Part shown: piece by piece, positions 17,367-26,223 of the stretch
Numbering within the stretch: the first letter of the stretch is position 1
Layout: each line of letters starts with the position of its first letter
Origin: Pontibacter lucknowensis
Lineage (GTDB): Bacteria > Bacteroidota > Bacteroidia > Cytophagales > Hymenobacteraceae
Reading direction: 5' to 3'
NCBI RefSeq assembly: GCF_900156415.1
Contig: NZ_FTNM01000005.1
Coordinates: 1-64,000, forward strand
Length of the DNA: 64,000 bases
The notes under the pieces: generated by a model
What the model was told of the DNA's origin: nothing
The model's database searches: none
What the model saw: only the letters and a program-made list of their open reading frames with translations
Translations under genes and position numbers: made by a program

Positions 17367-18596
17367 CTATTCATTCGCTGTTACTTCAAAGCCCATTTTC
17401 TCCAGATCTTCCCAAAACCGAGGGTAGGACTTGCGCACCACATGCGGCTCCTGTATCTGGATAGGCTGCAACAAGGCGATCGGAACAAAGGCCATGGCCA
17501 TACGATGATCTTCGTAGGTTCTGAAATTCAACTCCCGATTGGTCAACAAGGTCGGGTTCATTTGAAAGATCCCGGGGGTCCTTTCTTCCAGTGAGGCACC
17601 CATACTCAGCACCTCAATCTGCAACGCCTGAATGCGGTCTGTTTCTTTGATGCGAAGGCTCTCCAATCCGGTCATCTCTACGGCTATACCTAAGGCTGCA
17701 CACAGCGCCACAATAGTCTGTGCCAGATCGGGGCAATTGCTAAAATCGAAGGTTACTCTTTTCTCCGCATGCTTTTTTGTGAGACGCACTCCTTCTTGCT
17801 TGAACTCGGTATGTACACCCAAACGTCGCATGATGTCCACAATGGCTTTATCGCCCTGATGGGAATCTTCACGCAAACCCAGCAAGGTCACATCCGCCTC
17901 TTTGGCCAGGGCCACCATGCTATACCAGTAGCTTGCCGCTGACCAGTCCGACTCTACCGCGAAAGTAGCGGGTTGATATTTTTGATGTGGCACGGTGATC
18001 GTGTTACCCTCAAAGCTTGCCTCTACCCCGAAGTGCTTCATCAAAGCTAAGGTCATTTCGATGTAAGGCCGTGAGCTGATCTTACCGTCCAGCTCCAGTT
18101 CCAGCCCATCGGGTAACAAAGGTGCTACCATGATCAAAGCGGAAATGTACTGGCTGCTGATGTCGCTGCGCACTTTCAAGTGCTTTTTGCCGCTGCCTTT
18201 AAAGCCGCTGATCTGAAGGGGCGGATAACCTTCTTCGCCCAGGTATGCTATACCTGCGCCCAGTTCCTGCAAGGCCTCTACCAACACCTTGATCGGGCGC
18301 TGGCACATGCGATCGGTTCCGGTAAGTGTTTTTTGCTGCCCTGTCACGGCGTAATAGGCCGTTAAAAAGCGCATCACTGTCCCCGCATCTTCGGCGTCTA
18401 TGGTATCCGAGTCGCTGTTCAGGAGTCTTTGCAGGAGTTGGGTGTCGTTGGCTTCGGAGAGGTTCTGCAATTCGGATTTTCCCCCAGCCAAGGCTGCGAT
18501 AATTAAAGCACGGTTTGCCTCGCTTTTGGAGGCAGGTAATTGTACACGACCCTTCAGTATACCTGTAGGGTGCGAAAGAGTAACGGTTTTTGTCAT
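17367..18596 (-). CDS. aroA: 3-phosphoshikimate 1-carboxyvinyltransferase (EPSP synthase)
   Basis: A 409-residue enzyme that joins phosphoenolpyruvate to shikimate-3-phosphate in the sixth step of the chorismate pathway. Conserved elements are LPASKSEANRALIIAAL (about 18-34, substrate lysine), DAGTVMRFLTAY (the aroA GTxxR-like block), and DRIQALQIEVLSMGA with YEDHRMAMAF near the C-terminus. Start 18596 (MTKTVTLSHP) gives an ATGA overlap with the aroB stop, so translation is coupled. A longer in-frame reading to 18656 lies inside aroB and is not needed. Confidence 0.95.
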   Translation of the reverse strand: MTKTVTLSHPTGILKGRVQLPASKSEANRALIIAALAGGKSELQNLSEANDTQLLQRLLNSDSDTIDAEDAGTVMRFLTAYYAVTGQQKTLTGTDRMCQRPIKVLVEALQELGAGIAYLGEEGYPPLQISGFKGSGKKHLKVRSDISSQYISALIMVAPLLPDGLELELDGKISSRPYIEMTLALMKHFGVEASFEGNTITVPHQKYQPATFAVESDWSAASYWYSMVALAKEADVTLLGLREDSHQGDKAIVDIMRRLGVHTEFKQEGVRLTKKHAEKRVTFDFSNCPDLAQTIVALCAALGIAVEMTGLESLRIKETDRIQALQIEVLSMGASLEERTPGIFQMNPTLLTNRELNFRTYEDHRMAMAFVPIALLQPIQIQEPHVVRKSYPRFWEDLEKMGFEVTANE

Positions 18597-19630
18597 AGTA
18601 GCTGGTAATAGCGCAATGCTTCCTGTATCTCTGCCACAGTCACAGGCTGGTCCCAAACAGCCTTGCCTATACCTTGCAATAGCGTACAGTTGATAGTGGA
18701 GTGAGTATTTTTCTTGTCCTGCAAGGCCAGTTTGGACATCGCCTGAACATCTTCTTCGGTGAGTTTTACCTTTTCATAGATCGACACCAGAAAAGTCTCG
18801 ATCTGATCCAGTTCCCGCTTTGTGATCAAGTCTTTCTTCAAGGACAAGTAAGCCTCGCACAGCATCCCTATCGCAATGGCCTCTCCATGCAACAGTTCAC
18901 GACCGGCCTGCTCCATCAGGTAACTTTCTACGGCGTGGCCCACCGTGTGGCCAAAGTTGAGCACTTTGCGGTAGCCGCCTTCCAAAGAATCGGCCTCCAC
19001 CACGGCTGACTTTATACCTATAGAATGACGGATCAGATCATCCCAATTTTCAGTAAATAGCCCGATATGGCGCTGTTCTTCAAAAGCGGCCGCGTCGGCG
19101 ATCAGCCAGTGTTTGATGATCTCGGCATAGCCTGACTTGAGCTGGCGCTGCGGAAGCGTGTTCAGAAAAGAGGGATCGATAAAAACGGCTCTAGGCTCTT
19201 TGTATACCCCGATATGGTTTTTAAGTCCGTGAAAGTCTATACCTGTTTTGCCGCCCACGCTGGCGTCGACCTGGGCAAGTAACGTAGTAGGCACCTGCAC
19301 AAAGTACATTCCGCGTTTAAAAGTAGCAGCACAGAAACCACCCATATCCCCGATCACACCGCCACCCAGATTCACCAACACCGACCACCGGTCCAGATGG
19401 AGCTCCGTCATGCGCTGCCAGATGTGTTCGCAGGTCTGCAGGGTTTTGTTTTCCTCACCGCTCTTTATCTGGATGATATCATGTTCGGGAAGGTAGGGCT
19501 TTACCTGTGGATAACAATGGTGCAGGGTGTTCTCGTCTACCAGTACGGCTACTTTCGAGAAGGCAAGATTCTGCAGCACCGTTTGAAGCTTTGGCAGCAC
19601 GTCTCGCCCAATGTATATGCTTTCAGTCAC
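18593..19630 (-). CDS. aroB: 3-dehydroquinate synthase
   Basis: A 345-residue NAD- and metal-dependent enzyme that converts DAHP to 3-dehydroquinate. Visible blocks are LGGGVIGDMGGFCAATFKRG (about 89-108, NAD site), VPTTLLAQVDASVGGKTGID, the metal-site region with AEIIKHWLI, and LNFGHTVGHAVES (zinc-binding histidines). Length is normal. It is the middle gene of the minus-strand unit DAHP synthase/chorismate mutase-aroB-aroA. Its TGA stop overlaps the aroA ATG. The gap to the upstream gene is 71 bp. Confidence 0.95.
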   Translation of the reverse strand: MTESIYIGRDVLPKLQTVLQNLAFSKVAVLVDENTLHHCYPQVKPYLPEHDIIQIKSGEENKTLQTCEHIWQRMTELHLDRWSVLVNLGGGVIGDMGGFCAATFKRGMYFVQVPTTLLAQVDASVGGKTGIDFHGLKNHIGVYKEPRAVFIDPSFLNTLPQRQLKSGYAEIIKHWLIADAAAFEEQRHIGLFTENWDDLIRHSIGIKSAVVEADSLEGGYRKVLNFGHTVGHAVESYLMEQAGRELLHGEAIAIGMLCEAYLSLKKDLITKRELDQIETFLVSIYEKVKLTEEDVQAMSKLALQDKKNTHSTINCTLLQGIGKAVWDQPVTVAEIQEALRYYQLL

Positions 19631-19701
19631 GCGGATTAGGTTTTAGACAGGTATAAGTTTAAGAAAAAGCATCGGAACCGGACCGACGTTCAGGTATACG
19701 C

Positions 19702-20832
19702 TTACGAAGCCTGTTCCGGCTTGGTATCAGGTTGCAATTCCGGATTTCCGGTCTGCATGATAATGGTTTGTTTCCGGATGGACTCTACATGAATCAGCTT
19801 GTAAAGCTCCTCCACAAAAATTGGGTTTATACCTGCTTCGGTTGCCCAGTCGGCACGGGTCCGAAAAATCTCCTTCCAACGCTCTAGCTGCAGCACCTGC
19901 ACGTTGTTCTGTTTTTTATACTCCCCTATCTGTTCTACCAAGGCCATACGCTTAGCCAGGGCAGTGATAATATCATGGTCTGCGGCATCAATCTGCAGGC
20001 GCAATTCCTCCGCCCGGCTCACCAGTTCGGCATCATCATAATTGGTTTTGCGCACCTGCAGCTTGTCCAGAATTTCGGCCAGGGCTGCTGGTGTTACCTG
20101 CTGCTCCGGGTCGCTTAGGGCTTCTGCCGGATTGGGGTGAGTTTCAATCATCACGCCGTCATAGCCCATGTCGAGTGCTCTTTGCGACAATGGGTGTATC
20201 AGTTCGCGGGTGCCACCAATGTGACTCGGGTCCACGATCACAGGTAGACCCTGAAAATGTGCCTTCAGCTCGATGGGGATCTGCCATACCGGCAAGTTGC
20301 GGTACTTAGAGGGCTGGTAAGAAGAGAAGCCACGGTGAATGGCGGCCAGATCCGTTATACCTGACTGGTAAATGCGCTCAATCGCACCGATCCACAATGC
20401 CAGGTCCGGGTTCACGGGGTTTTTCACCATCACAGGCACTTGCACGCCCCTCAGCGCATCGGCTATTTCCTGCACGGCAAAGGGGTTTACAGTGGTGCGG
20501 GCACCGATCCAGAGTACGTCTATACCTTGCTTCAGTGCCTCCTCCACGTGCCGACCAGTAGCCACCTCAGTCGTTACGCGCATACCCAGTTCACGCTTCA
20601 CGCGACCCAGCCACTCCAGTCCCAGCAGGCCTATACCTTCAAATGTGTTGGGCCGGGAACGCGGCTTCCAGATACCGGCCCGGAACAGGTGCACATTCAG
20701 CTTTTTCAGAGCCTCCGCCGTTTCCATCACCTGCTGTTCACTCTCAGCGCTGCAAGGTCCGGCAATGACCAGCGGTCTGCCCCGCCCGGCCAGCAAATCT
20801 GAGAAATATGTGTCTTTATTCTTGAAGTTCAT
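19702..20832 (-). CDS. Bifunctional DAHP synthase/chorismate mutase
   Basis: A 376-residue fusion. The N-terminal two thirds is a type I-beta DAHP synthase (LVIAGPCSAES near 27-37, GIWKPRSRPNTFEG, EVATGRHVEE, IDVLWIGART, VIVDPSHIGG), which condenses erythrose-4-phosphate with phosphoenolpyruvate. The last third (about 265-355) is an AroQ-type chorismate mutase: helical, with LRLQIDAADHDIITALAKRMALVEQIGEYK. In such fusions the mutase domain often serves as the feedback sensor for prephenate or aromatic products. Start 20832 (MNFKNKD) is preferred over the frame from 20853, which reads through the promoter box. A Pro/Glu tail ends the protein. Confidence 0.93.
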   Translation of the reverse strand: MNFKNKDTYFSDLLAGRGRPLVIAGPCSAESEQQVMETAEALKKLNVHLFRAGIWKPRSRPNTFEGIGLLGLEWLGRVKRELGMRVTTEVATGRHVEEALKQGIDVLWIGARTTVNPFAVQEIADALRGVQVPVMVKNPVNPDLALWIGAIERIYQSGITDLAAIHRGFSSYQPSKYRNLPVWQIPIELKAHFQGLPVIVDPSHIGGTRELIHPLSQRALDMGYDGVMIETHPNPAEALSDPEQQVTPAALAEILDKLQVRKTNYDDAELVSRAEELRLQIDAADHDIITALAKRMALVEQIGEYKKQNNVQVLQLERWKEIFRTRADWATEAGINPIFVEELYKLIHVESIRKQTIIMQTGNPELQPDTKPEQAS

Positions 20833-20850
20833 GTGTGTCAATTGTCCATA

Positions 20851-20858
20851 CAAAGGTA
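20851..20858 (-). promoter_or_regulatory. -7 box of the aromatic-synthesis unit
   Basis: TACCTTTG on the minus strand matches TAnnTTTG 18 nt before the DAHP synthase ATG. Confidence 0.5.
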
Positions 20859-20976
20859 CGACAATTACAACAGTTATGCAGCGGATCTAGTTTAAGGGTG
20901 TACTTGCACTGAAAAACAGTACAAAAATATCCCTTAAGTACCAGGTGTCCATAGTGTATAACTATAACGCATACAC

Positions 20977-20984
20977 TATCTTTG
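20977..20984 (+). promoter_or_regulatory. -7 box of the proline dehydrogenase gene
   Basis: TATCTTTG matches TAnnTTTG, 21 nt before the ATG at 21006. A near-palindrome (AGTGTATAactataacgcATACACT, 20953-20977) abuts it and could be an operator. Confidence 0.55.
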
Positions 20985-21005
20985 CGCCGATTAACATGCT
21001 ATTAC

Positions 21006-22196
21006 ATGAACCCGGTTACCAACGTTTCTTTCGACGATACAGCTGTCGCTTTTTCATCCAAGTCTGACGCTGAACTTTATAAAATGTACCTGCTGTTCAA
21101 GTCCATGAACAGCAACAAATTTGTTAAACTGGGTGGCAATCTGCTGAACACGGCTATTAAGCTACACTTGCCGGTTAAGTTTATCATCAAACCGACTATT
21201 TTCAATCACTTCTGCGGTGGCGAAACGATAGAGGAATCGGAGCGCGCCATCCGCGAGCTGGCCAAATATAATATCGGTACCATCCTGGACTATTCGGTAG
21301 AGGGTGAAGGCGTAGACAGAAGTTTTGATGAAACACGCGATGAGATCCTGCGCACGGTAGAGCGGGCACGGGGCAATAAGCACATCCCATTCTCGGTTTT
21401 TAAAGTAACCGGCCTGATGCGTACCGACCTATTAGAGAAAGTGCAGGCAGGCGAAAAGATGACGGCTGATGAGCAAGCGGCTTTTGAGCGTGGCCGCCAG
21501 CGTGTAAATGATATCTGCAAGCGTTGCTACGAAGCGGATGTGCGTGTGTTTGTGGACGCTGAGGAAAGCTGGTTCCAGGAAACGATCGACAACCTGGCCT
21601 ATGAAATGATGGAACTCTATAACAAGAAGAAGGCTATCGTTTACAATACCTACCAACTTTACCGTCACGATCGCCTCGACGCACTGGTACGCGATTACGA
21701 AAACGCCGTAGCCAAAGACTATATACTGGGTGCAAAGCCTGTGCGTGGAGCCTACATGGAAAAAGAGCGTAAGCGTGCCGAAGAGCAAGGATACCCGAGC
21801 CCAATCAACCCGACTAAAGAGGCTTCTGACAAATTATACAACGACGGTCTTCGCTTCTGCATTGACCACATCGACCGCATTTCGCTTTGCGCCGGTACGC
21901 ACAACGAAGACAGCTGCTACCTGCTCATGGAGCTGATGGATGATAAAGGTATAGCCCCGAATGATGAGCGTGTGTTCTTTGCCCAGCTTTTCGGTATGAG
22001 CGATAACCTGTCGTACAATTTGGCCAATGCGGGCTACAACGTAGCCAAGTATGTGCCTTACGGTCCGGTAGAGTCGGTAATGCCTTACCTGCTGCGTCGC
22101 GCTAACGAGAACACAGCCATTGCCGGCCAGAGCAGCCGTGAGTTCGGCCTGATCAGCAAAGAAATGGAGCGCCGCAAAACGGTGAAGCGTTTCTAG
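21006..22196 (+). CDS. Proline dehydrogenase
   Basis: A 396-residue FAD enzyme that oxidises proline to pyrroline-5-carboxylate. It corresponds to the PutA proline-dehydrogenase barrel as a stand-alone protein. Conserved features are YSVEGEG (about 98-104), VFVDAEESWFQETID, YNTYQLYRHD, KPVRGAYMEKERKRAEEQGYPSPINPTKEASD (substrate/FAD loop), CAGTHNEDS, and YVPYGPVESVMPYLLRRANEN near the end. The C-terminal RRANEN arginines bind proline carboxylate in the family. The partner pyrroline-5-carboxylate dehydrogenase is not in the window. It is a single-gene unit with a strong terminator. Confidence 0.94.
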   Translation: MNPVTNVSFDDTAVAFSSKSDAELYKMYLLFKSMNSNKFVKLGGNLLNTAIKLHLPVKFIIKPTIFNHFCGGETIEESERAIRELAKYNIGTILDYSVEGEGVDRSFDETRDEILRTVERARGNKHIPFSVFKVTGLMRTDLLEKVQAGEKMTADEQAAFERGRQRVNDICKRCYEADVRVFVDAEESWFQETIDNLAYEMMELYNKKKAIVYNTYQLYRHDRLDALVRDYENAVAKDYILGAKPVRGAYMEKERKRAEEQGYPSPINPTKEASDKLYNDGLRFCIDHIDRISLCAGTHNEDSCYLLMELMDDKGIAPNDERVFFAQLFGMSDNLSYNLANAGYNVAKYVPYGPVESVMPYLLRRANENTAIAGQSSREFGLISKEMERRKTVKRF

Positions 22197-22286
22197 GCCA
22201 GTCCGGGTGCTTTTGCTCGAAGTGGTCGGCTTATAAATGGTATATTGCCATACCCCGAACTGTGTTGAGTCTGAACAGCCATAAAA

Positions 22287-22322
22287 ATAAGAAGGCCCTG
22301 CATTGCTGCAGGGCCTTCTTAT
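22287..22322. terminator. Bidirectional terminator, proline dehydrogenase / acidic lipoprotein
   Basis: A perfect 16-bp stem (ATAAGAAGGCCCTGCA / TGCAGGGCCTTCTTAT) with the tetraloop TTGC, between two convergent genes. A-rich and T-rich flanks on the two sides allow use in both directions. Confidence 0.85.
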
Positions 22323-22364
22323 GTGTTTAGAACTATAAGGTATACTCTGTAGTTCTGCTATTAA

Positions 22365-22559
22365 TTACTGTACAGTTACAGTAGTGTCAGCTTCAACTTC
22401 AACAGTAGTGTCAGCTTCAACTTCTTCAGTAACAACTTCTTCAGTCTCAACAACCTCAGTTTCTACAGCTTCAGTTTCAGTTGCAGTTTCTTCAGTGTTG
22501 CATGCTGTGAAAGCTACCAGGGCGAACGCTACGAAAGCGAATTTGAACAAATTTTTCAT
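22365..22559 (-). CDS. Small acidic lipoprotein with tandem repeats
   Basis: A 64-residue lipoprotein. Residues 1-20 form a signal peptide ending in the lipobox VAFTAC with Cys20. The mature part is almost only Glu, Thr, Val, Ala and Asp, with (E)VEADTTV repeated at the end. The DNA repeat behind it is a 24-bp tandem duplication at 22378-22401 and 22402-22425. It would lie at the membrane surface as a short, highly negative, disordered tail. Similar tiny acidic lipoproteins are common hypotheticals in Cytophagales. It converges with proline dehydrogenase and is divergent from the ECF sigma gene. Confidence 0.75.
   Translation of the reverse strand: MKNLFKFAFVAFALVAFTACNTEETATETEAVETEVVETEEVVTEEVEADTTVEVEADTTVTVQ
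22378..22425 (-). repeat. 24-bp tandem duplication inside the acidic lipoprotein gene
   Basis: Two adjacent 24-bp copies (22378-22401 and 22402-22425) differ only at the last base. They encode the repeated VEADTTV segment and keep the frame. Confidence 0.8.
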
Positions 22560-22703
22560 TTTGTGTTTGTGATTAAGTGTTTTGGTTTCGAATTTGAACT
22601 TCATACCGGAAACCCGGATAGGTAACCCGGTATTTTTTATTTTTTTAAAATATTTTTTTGTTGGGTTACAAAAAGCGGCCTGGCGTATTAAAAATAGAAC
22701 GGC

Positions 22704-23276
22704 ATGAGGAAGAGTTTGTACGAGACGGATGAGGCGATCATGGAGGGGATTCGGAATGACGATGACCGCGCACTCGCACATCTTTATAAGCTGCACTTCC
22801 CGATGATATCGCACTTCATCATTAGTAACAGTGGAACTGATGATGAGGCAAAAGACATTTACCAGGAAGGCGTAATTGTCTTCTACGAGAAGATAAAGGG
22901 AAACAGCCTGGAGCTTAGCTGCCAGATCAAGACCTACCTCTACTCCGTGTGCCGCAGGCTGTGGCTGAAGCGCCTGGCCGAAAAGGGCCGCTACGCCAAC
23001 CGGATTGAGGACTCTGAGAATTACCTGAGCCTGGAAGAGGATGTGCCGCAGCACGAAGAGAATGAGCGACAGTTCAGTATGATGGCCGAGGCGTTGGAGC
23101 AGCTCGGTGAGCCTTGCCGCACCTTACTGGAGGACTTTTACATCCGGTCACAGGGCATGCAGGATATCGTGGAGAAGTTTGGCTATACGAACACCGATAC
23201 AGCCAAAAACCAGAAGTACAAGTGCTTGCAACGCCTTAAAAAACTATTTTTTACCTCCTATAAACCAGAGGCATAG
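22704..23276 (+). CDS. ECF-type RNA polymerase sigma factor
   Basis: A 190-residue sigma-70 family protein. Region 2 is at about 20-95 (ALAHLYKLHFPMISHFIISNSG, then DEAKDIYQEGVIVFYEKI, and LYSVCRRLWLKRL). Region 4 is at about 128-185 (LGEPCRTLLEDFYIRSQGMQDIVEKFGYTNTDTAKNQKYKCLQRLKKLF), a helix-turn-helix for -35 recognition. The gene starts the sigma/anti-sigma-like pair: the next gene encodes a membrane protein with an anti-sigma-like cytoplasmic part. It probably directs an envelope-stress regulon, which could include the surrounding small stress genes. Confidence 0.9.
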   Translation: MRKSLYETDEAIMEGIRNDDDRALAHLYKLHFPMISHFIISNSGTDDEAKDIYQEGVIVFYEKIKGNSLELSCQIKTYLYSVCRRLWLKRLAEKGRYANRIEDSENYLSLEEDVPQHEENERQFSMMAEALEQLGEPCRTLLEDFYIRSQGMQDIVEKFGYTNTDTAKNQKYKCLQRLKKLFFTSYKPEA

Positions 23277-23328
23277 GATAGACCAGAATGAATTTTAGCA
23301 CCTTATAAGAAGGTATTTTTATAAAACC

Positions 23329-24426
23329 ATGTTTGACTACCGCATATACGAGCAAATAGAGCGCTACCTGGCCGGCACCATGCCTGCTGAGGAGAAAGCT
23401 GCCTTTGAGGCGCTGTTGCTCTCCGACCTGCGGCTTGCCGACCAGGTACAGGAGCACCGACAAGTATTGCAGGCAATGCAGCAGTACGGCCAGCGCCAGC
23501 AATTGCGCCATAAGCTTAGCACCATTCACACAGATATGGAAGCTGCTGAGCAGGGCATTACCAGTGAACTCACTGCCTGGAAAGTTTTCTTTAAGAAGCA
23601 TGCCCAGACCATGGCGGTTGCCGCCAGCGTTTCTCTGTTGTCAGTATTTGGTACGCTTTGGAGTGTACAGCAAATAAAAGAACCTGTACAGCAGCAGACC
23701 GCCCGCTACATTGAACTTCGTCGTGAAGTAGAGAAGATCAAAAAAGAACAGCGTGCCATCATCAATGGTATTGCCAGCGCGGACGCGACAACTCCAGCCC
23801 CACGTACAGCCCGCTTCAGTGGCACTGGTTTCGCTATCAGCCCGGATGGATATATCGTTACCAGCTCACACGTTATCCAGGGTGCTGACTCTATCCTGAT
23901 CGAGAACAAGGCTGGCCTTAAGTTTAAGGTAACCGAAGTGCACCGCAACACAGATTATGACCTGTCGATTCTGAAAGTAGAGGATCCGGCCTTTGCTGGT
24001 TTCAGCAAGCTACCTTATACCTTCAAAACAGCTTCTTCTGATTTGGGTGAGCGCGTCTATACGCTTGGCTTCCCGCGTGAAGACATTGTGTTTGGCGAGG
24101 GTTCGCTGAGCTCAGCCTCCGGCTTCGAGGGCGATACCACTTCCTATCAGATCTCTATACCGCTCAACCCAGGTAACAGTGGCGGACCGCTGCTCGATGA
24201 CAAAGGCAACATCATTGGAGTGATCAATGGCAAGCAGGCAGGTCAGGAAGGTGCCGCTTTCGCTGTCAAATCATCCTACCTGCTTCAGATGGTGAACGAA
24301 ATGAAAGAGCGTGAAGCCGGCCTGGCAGTTAGTCTACCACAGCAAAATAACCTGAATGGCACTTCCCGCACACAGCAACTCAAGAAACTTCAGGACTATA
24401 TCTTCGTCGTAAAAGTTTATAATTAA
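23329..24426 (+). CDS. Anti-sigma-like membrane anchor fused to trypsin-like protease
   Basis: A 365-residue protein with three parts. Residues 1-90 are cytoplasmic and helical (RIYEQIERYLAGTMPAEEKAAFEALL), like the start of Bacteroidota anti-sigma factors. A transmembrane helix spans about 93-113, followed by a short coiled coil. Residues 163-335 form a periplasmic chymotrypsin-fold domain with catalytic H181 (TSSHVI), D211 (DYDLSI) and S284 (GNSGGP), as in DegP/HtrA, but without a PDZ domain. It follows the ECF sigma gene by 52 bp. I infer that it holds the sigma factor at the membrane and senses or cuts periplasmic substrates. The anti-sigma role is not proven by motif. Confidence 0.8.
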   Translation: MFDYRIYEQIERYLAGTMPAEEKAAFEALLLSDLRLADQVQEHRQVLQAMQQYGQRQQLRHKLSTIHTDMEAAEQGITSELTAWKVFFKKHAQTMAVAASVSLLSVFGTLWSVQQIKEPVQQQTARYIELRREVEKIKKEQRAIINGIASADATTPAPRTARFSGTGFAISPDGYIVTSSHVIQGADSILIENKAGLKFKVTEVHRNTDYDLSILKVEDPAFAGFSKLPYTFKTASSDLGERVYTLGFPREDIVFGEGSLSSASGFEGDTTSYQISIPLNPGNSGGPLLDDKGNIIGVINGKQAGQEGAAFAVKSSYLLQMVNEMKEREAGLAVSLPQQNNLNGTSRTQQLKKLQDYIFVVKVYN

Positions 24427-24456
24427 GACACATTAGTATTGTTTTATTACAATACC

Positions 24457-24500
24457 AAGAAGGACTATCTGCAACTCACACGCAGATAGTCCTTCTTTTT
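24457..24500 (+). terminator. Intrinsic terminator after the protease fusion gene
   Basis: A perfect 16-bp stem (AAGAAGGACTATCTGC / GCAGATAGTCCTTCTT) with a 9-nt loop, then a T-tract. Confidence 0.9.
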
Positions 24501-24594
24501 TATAACTTTTTTAAAAAGATACAGTTAAATAAACAATGTACAGCCCGACCAAAGGGGTACAATTTGTTAAATCGTGAACTATAAAAAAATAACT

Positions 24595-25272
24595 ATGAAA
24601 ATGCGAATGCTAAAACCTTTTGCTGCTGTTTTTGCGACAGGCTTTTTATTTAGCTGCGCCAGCAGTAATGATACAATGGACACAACCGCCATGGACGAGA
24701 CAACAACCATGAGCGAAACTACAACCATGGCCGGTAATGATGCCACCATGGATACAGAAGTAACTACTGATGCCACTACCGGTACTACAAACATGGAGGC
24801 CTCCGCTACTATGGATGCCAATGCCGAAACCAGCTCGATGGCTATACTTGATGCAGCCAGAACCAGAAGCGACATTTCTACATTTATGGAACTGGTACAG
24901 TCTGCCAATATTTCAAGAGCTTTTGAGCAGGAAGGTGAGTTCACCATCTTCGCTCCGAACAACGAAGCATTTGAACAACTCCCTGCAGGTCAGTTAGAGT
25001 ACCTGAAAAAACCTGAGAACAGAAATGAATTGATCCAGATTCTGCAGGCCCACATTATTGCGGGTAAGGTAACTACCGCTCAACTGGAAACAAACCAACG
25101 TATTCAGGTAGGCCAGGACGACTACATCGAGATAGGTACAGCCGGTGCCAACCCGAATGCCTTTACCATTGGCGGAGCCAACATCGTAGAGTCTAACATT
25201 GAAGCAAACAACGGTGTGATTCACGTAGTTGACCGTGTACTTGTAACTGCTGACCGTGTATCAGAAGAATAA
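24595..25272 (+). CDS. Fasciclin-domain lipoprotein
   Basis: A 225-residue lipoprotein with lipobox Cys21 (GFLFSCAS). Residues 22-80 are a low-complexity Met/Thr/Asp/Ala linker with many TTM and ATMD units. Residues 85-225 form one fasciclin (FAS1) domain with FTIFAPNNEAFEQLP (H1 motif) and GVIHVVDRVLV (H2 motif). FAS1 domains act in adhesion or matrix contacts. The ATG at 24595 is chosen; the in-frame GTG at 24574 would put extra residues before the signal peptide. It is a single-gene unit with its own terminator. Confidence 0.87.
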   Translation: MKMRMLKPFAAVFATGFLFSCASSNDTMDTTAMDETTTMSETTTMAGNDATMDTEVTTDATTGTTNMEASATMDANAETSSMAILDAARTRSDISTFMELVQSANISRAFEQEGEFTIFAPNNEAFEQLPAGQLEYLKKPENRNELIQILQAHIIAGKVTTAQLETNQRIQVGQDDYIEIGTAGANPNAFTIGGANIVESNIEANNGVIHVVDRVLVTADRVSEE

Positions 25273-25288
25273 TTAACACTATAATATA

Positions 25289-25329
25289 CAAATAAGAAAG
25301 CCTTCCAACACGGAAGGCTTTCTTATTTG
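25289..25329 (+). terminator. Intrinsic terminator after the fasciclin gene
   Basis: An 18-bp perfect stem (CAAATAAGAAAGCCTTCC / GGAAGGCTTTCTTATTTG) with a 5-nt loop. T-rich 3' arm. Confidence 0.85.
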
Positions 25330-25479
25330 TAAGCACTTAAAATTATCTCAATTATACTTATCTACGTGAAGCATGGCCCTATTCCGTAACCATAGAGTTG
25401 AGCAGCCGTTACTATAAACTAGTCTGCAAAAAGAGCAGGCATTCATTATCATACTAATATAAACTAAATAAAATAAGCT

Positions 25480-26016
25480 ATGAACAGACAAGACAACGCG
25501 AACATGATGACAGCTATGTTCCGGGACCGTGACAGCGCAGAACGCGCTTATGAAGAACTACGCGCACGCGGTTATGACAAGGATGATATCAATGTGGTGA
25601 TGTCGGACGAGGGTCGTAAGCGTCACTTCAGTGATGACGTGGACCGTGATGGAGACACCGAACTGGGAAATAAATCACTGGAGGGCGCCGGAGCCGGATC
25701 AGCAATCGGTGGTACACTTGGTGCTATTGTAGGTGCTGTGGCAGCCATTGGTACTTCAGTGGCTATACCTGGCCTGGGTCTGGTTGTGGCTGGTCCGTTG
25801 GCGGCTGGTCTGGCCGGTGCCGGAGCGGGCGGTCTGACAGGTGGCCTGCTGGGTGCGCTGGTAGGCGCCGGTATACCTGAAGAACGCGCCAAGGTATATG
25901 AAGAAGGCGTGAAGGAAGGTAATATCGTGTTGGGCTTTAACCCACGTTCGCCAGAAGACGCACGCTACTTCGAGGATCACTTCCAGAAGAACCGCGGAGA
26001 GCATATTTATTACTAA
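25480..26016 (+). CDS. YflT/general-stress-like protein with glycine-rich membrane hairpin
   Basis: A 178-residue protein. The N-terminus (MTAMFRDRDSAERAYEELRARGYDKDDINVVMSDEGRK) is the alpha/beta segment of the YflT/GSP17M stress family. Residues 68-135 are a very glycine- and alanine-rich hydrophobic stretch with GxxxG spacing, probably two packed membrane helices. The C-terminus (EERAKVYEEGVKEGNIVLGFNPRSPEDARYFEDHF) resembles the same family's regulatory end. Its biochemical role is unknown. It lies in a chain of small stress or envelope genes and has its own terminator. Confidence 0.72.
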   Translation: MNRQDNANMMTAMFRDRDSAERAYEELRARGYDKDDINVVMSDEGRKRHFSDDVDRDGDTELGNKSLEGAGAGSAIGGTLGAIVGAVAAIGTSVAIPGLGLVVAGPLAAGLAGAGAGGLTGGLLGALVGAGIPEERAKVYEEGVKEGNIVLGFNPRSPEDARYFEDHFQKNRGEHIYY

Positions 26017-26046
26017 GGTTTTATACCTTACATAAAACATTACATA

Positions 26047-26096
26047 AAACAAAGGCTTGGCTTTTCCCTTGTGGCGAAGTCGAGCCTTTGTTTTTC
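26047..26096 (+). terminator. Intrinsic terminator after the YflT-like gene
   Basis: Outer stem AAACAAAGGCT / AGCCTTTGTTT with a 25-nt loop, followed by TTTC. Confidence 0.65.
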
Positions 26097-26223
26097 TATA
26101 CCTTTTCCTGCTATGCACTTTCGCCTGCAAATGCCTTGCTGCGGAATAATCCGAACATACACGCACTGTTTTTCCGTATGCCCTTAAAAACATGTAGAAA
26201 TAACAAAAAGCAAAAATAAGACT

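Noticed and set aside
22365..23054. A 229-codon minus-strand reading that includes the small lipoprotein
   Set aside because: The true start is the ATG at 22559 with a signal peptide and lipobox; the upstream part overlaps the sigma factor gene in antisense.
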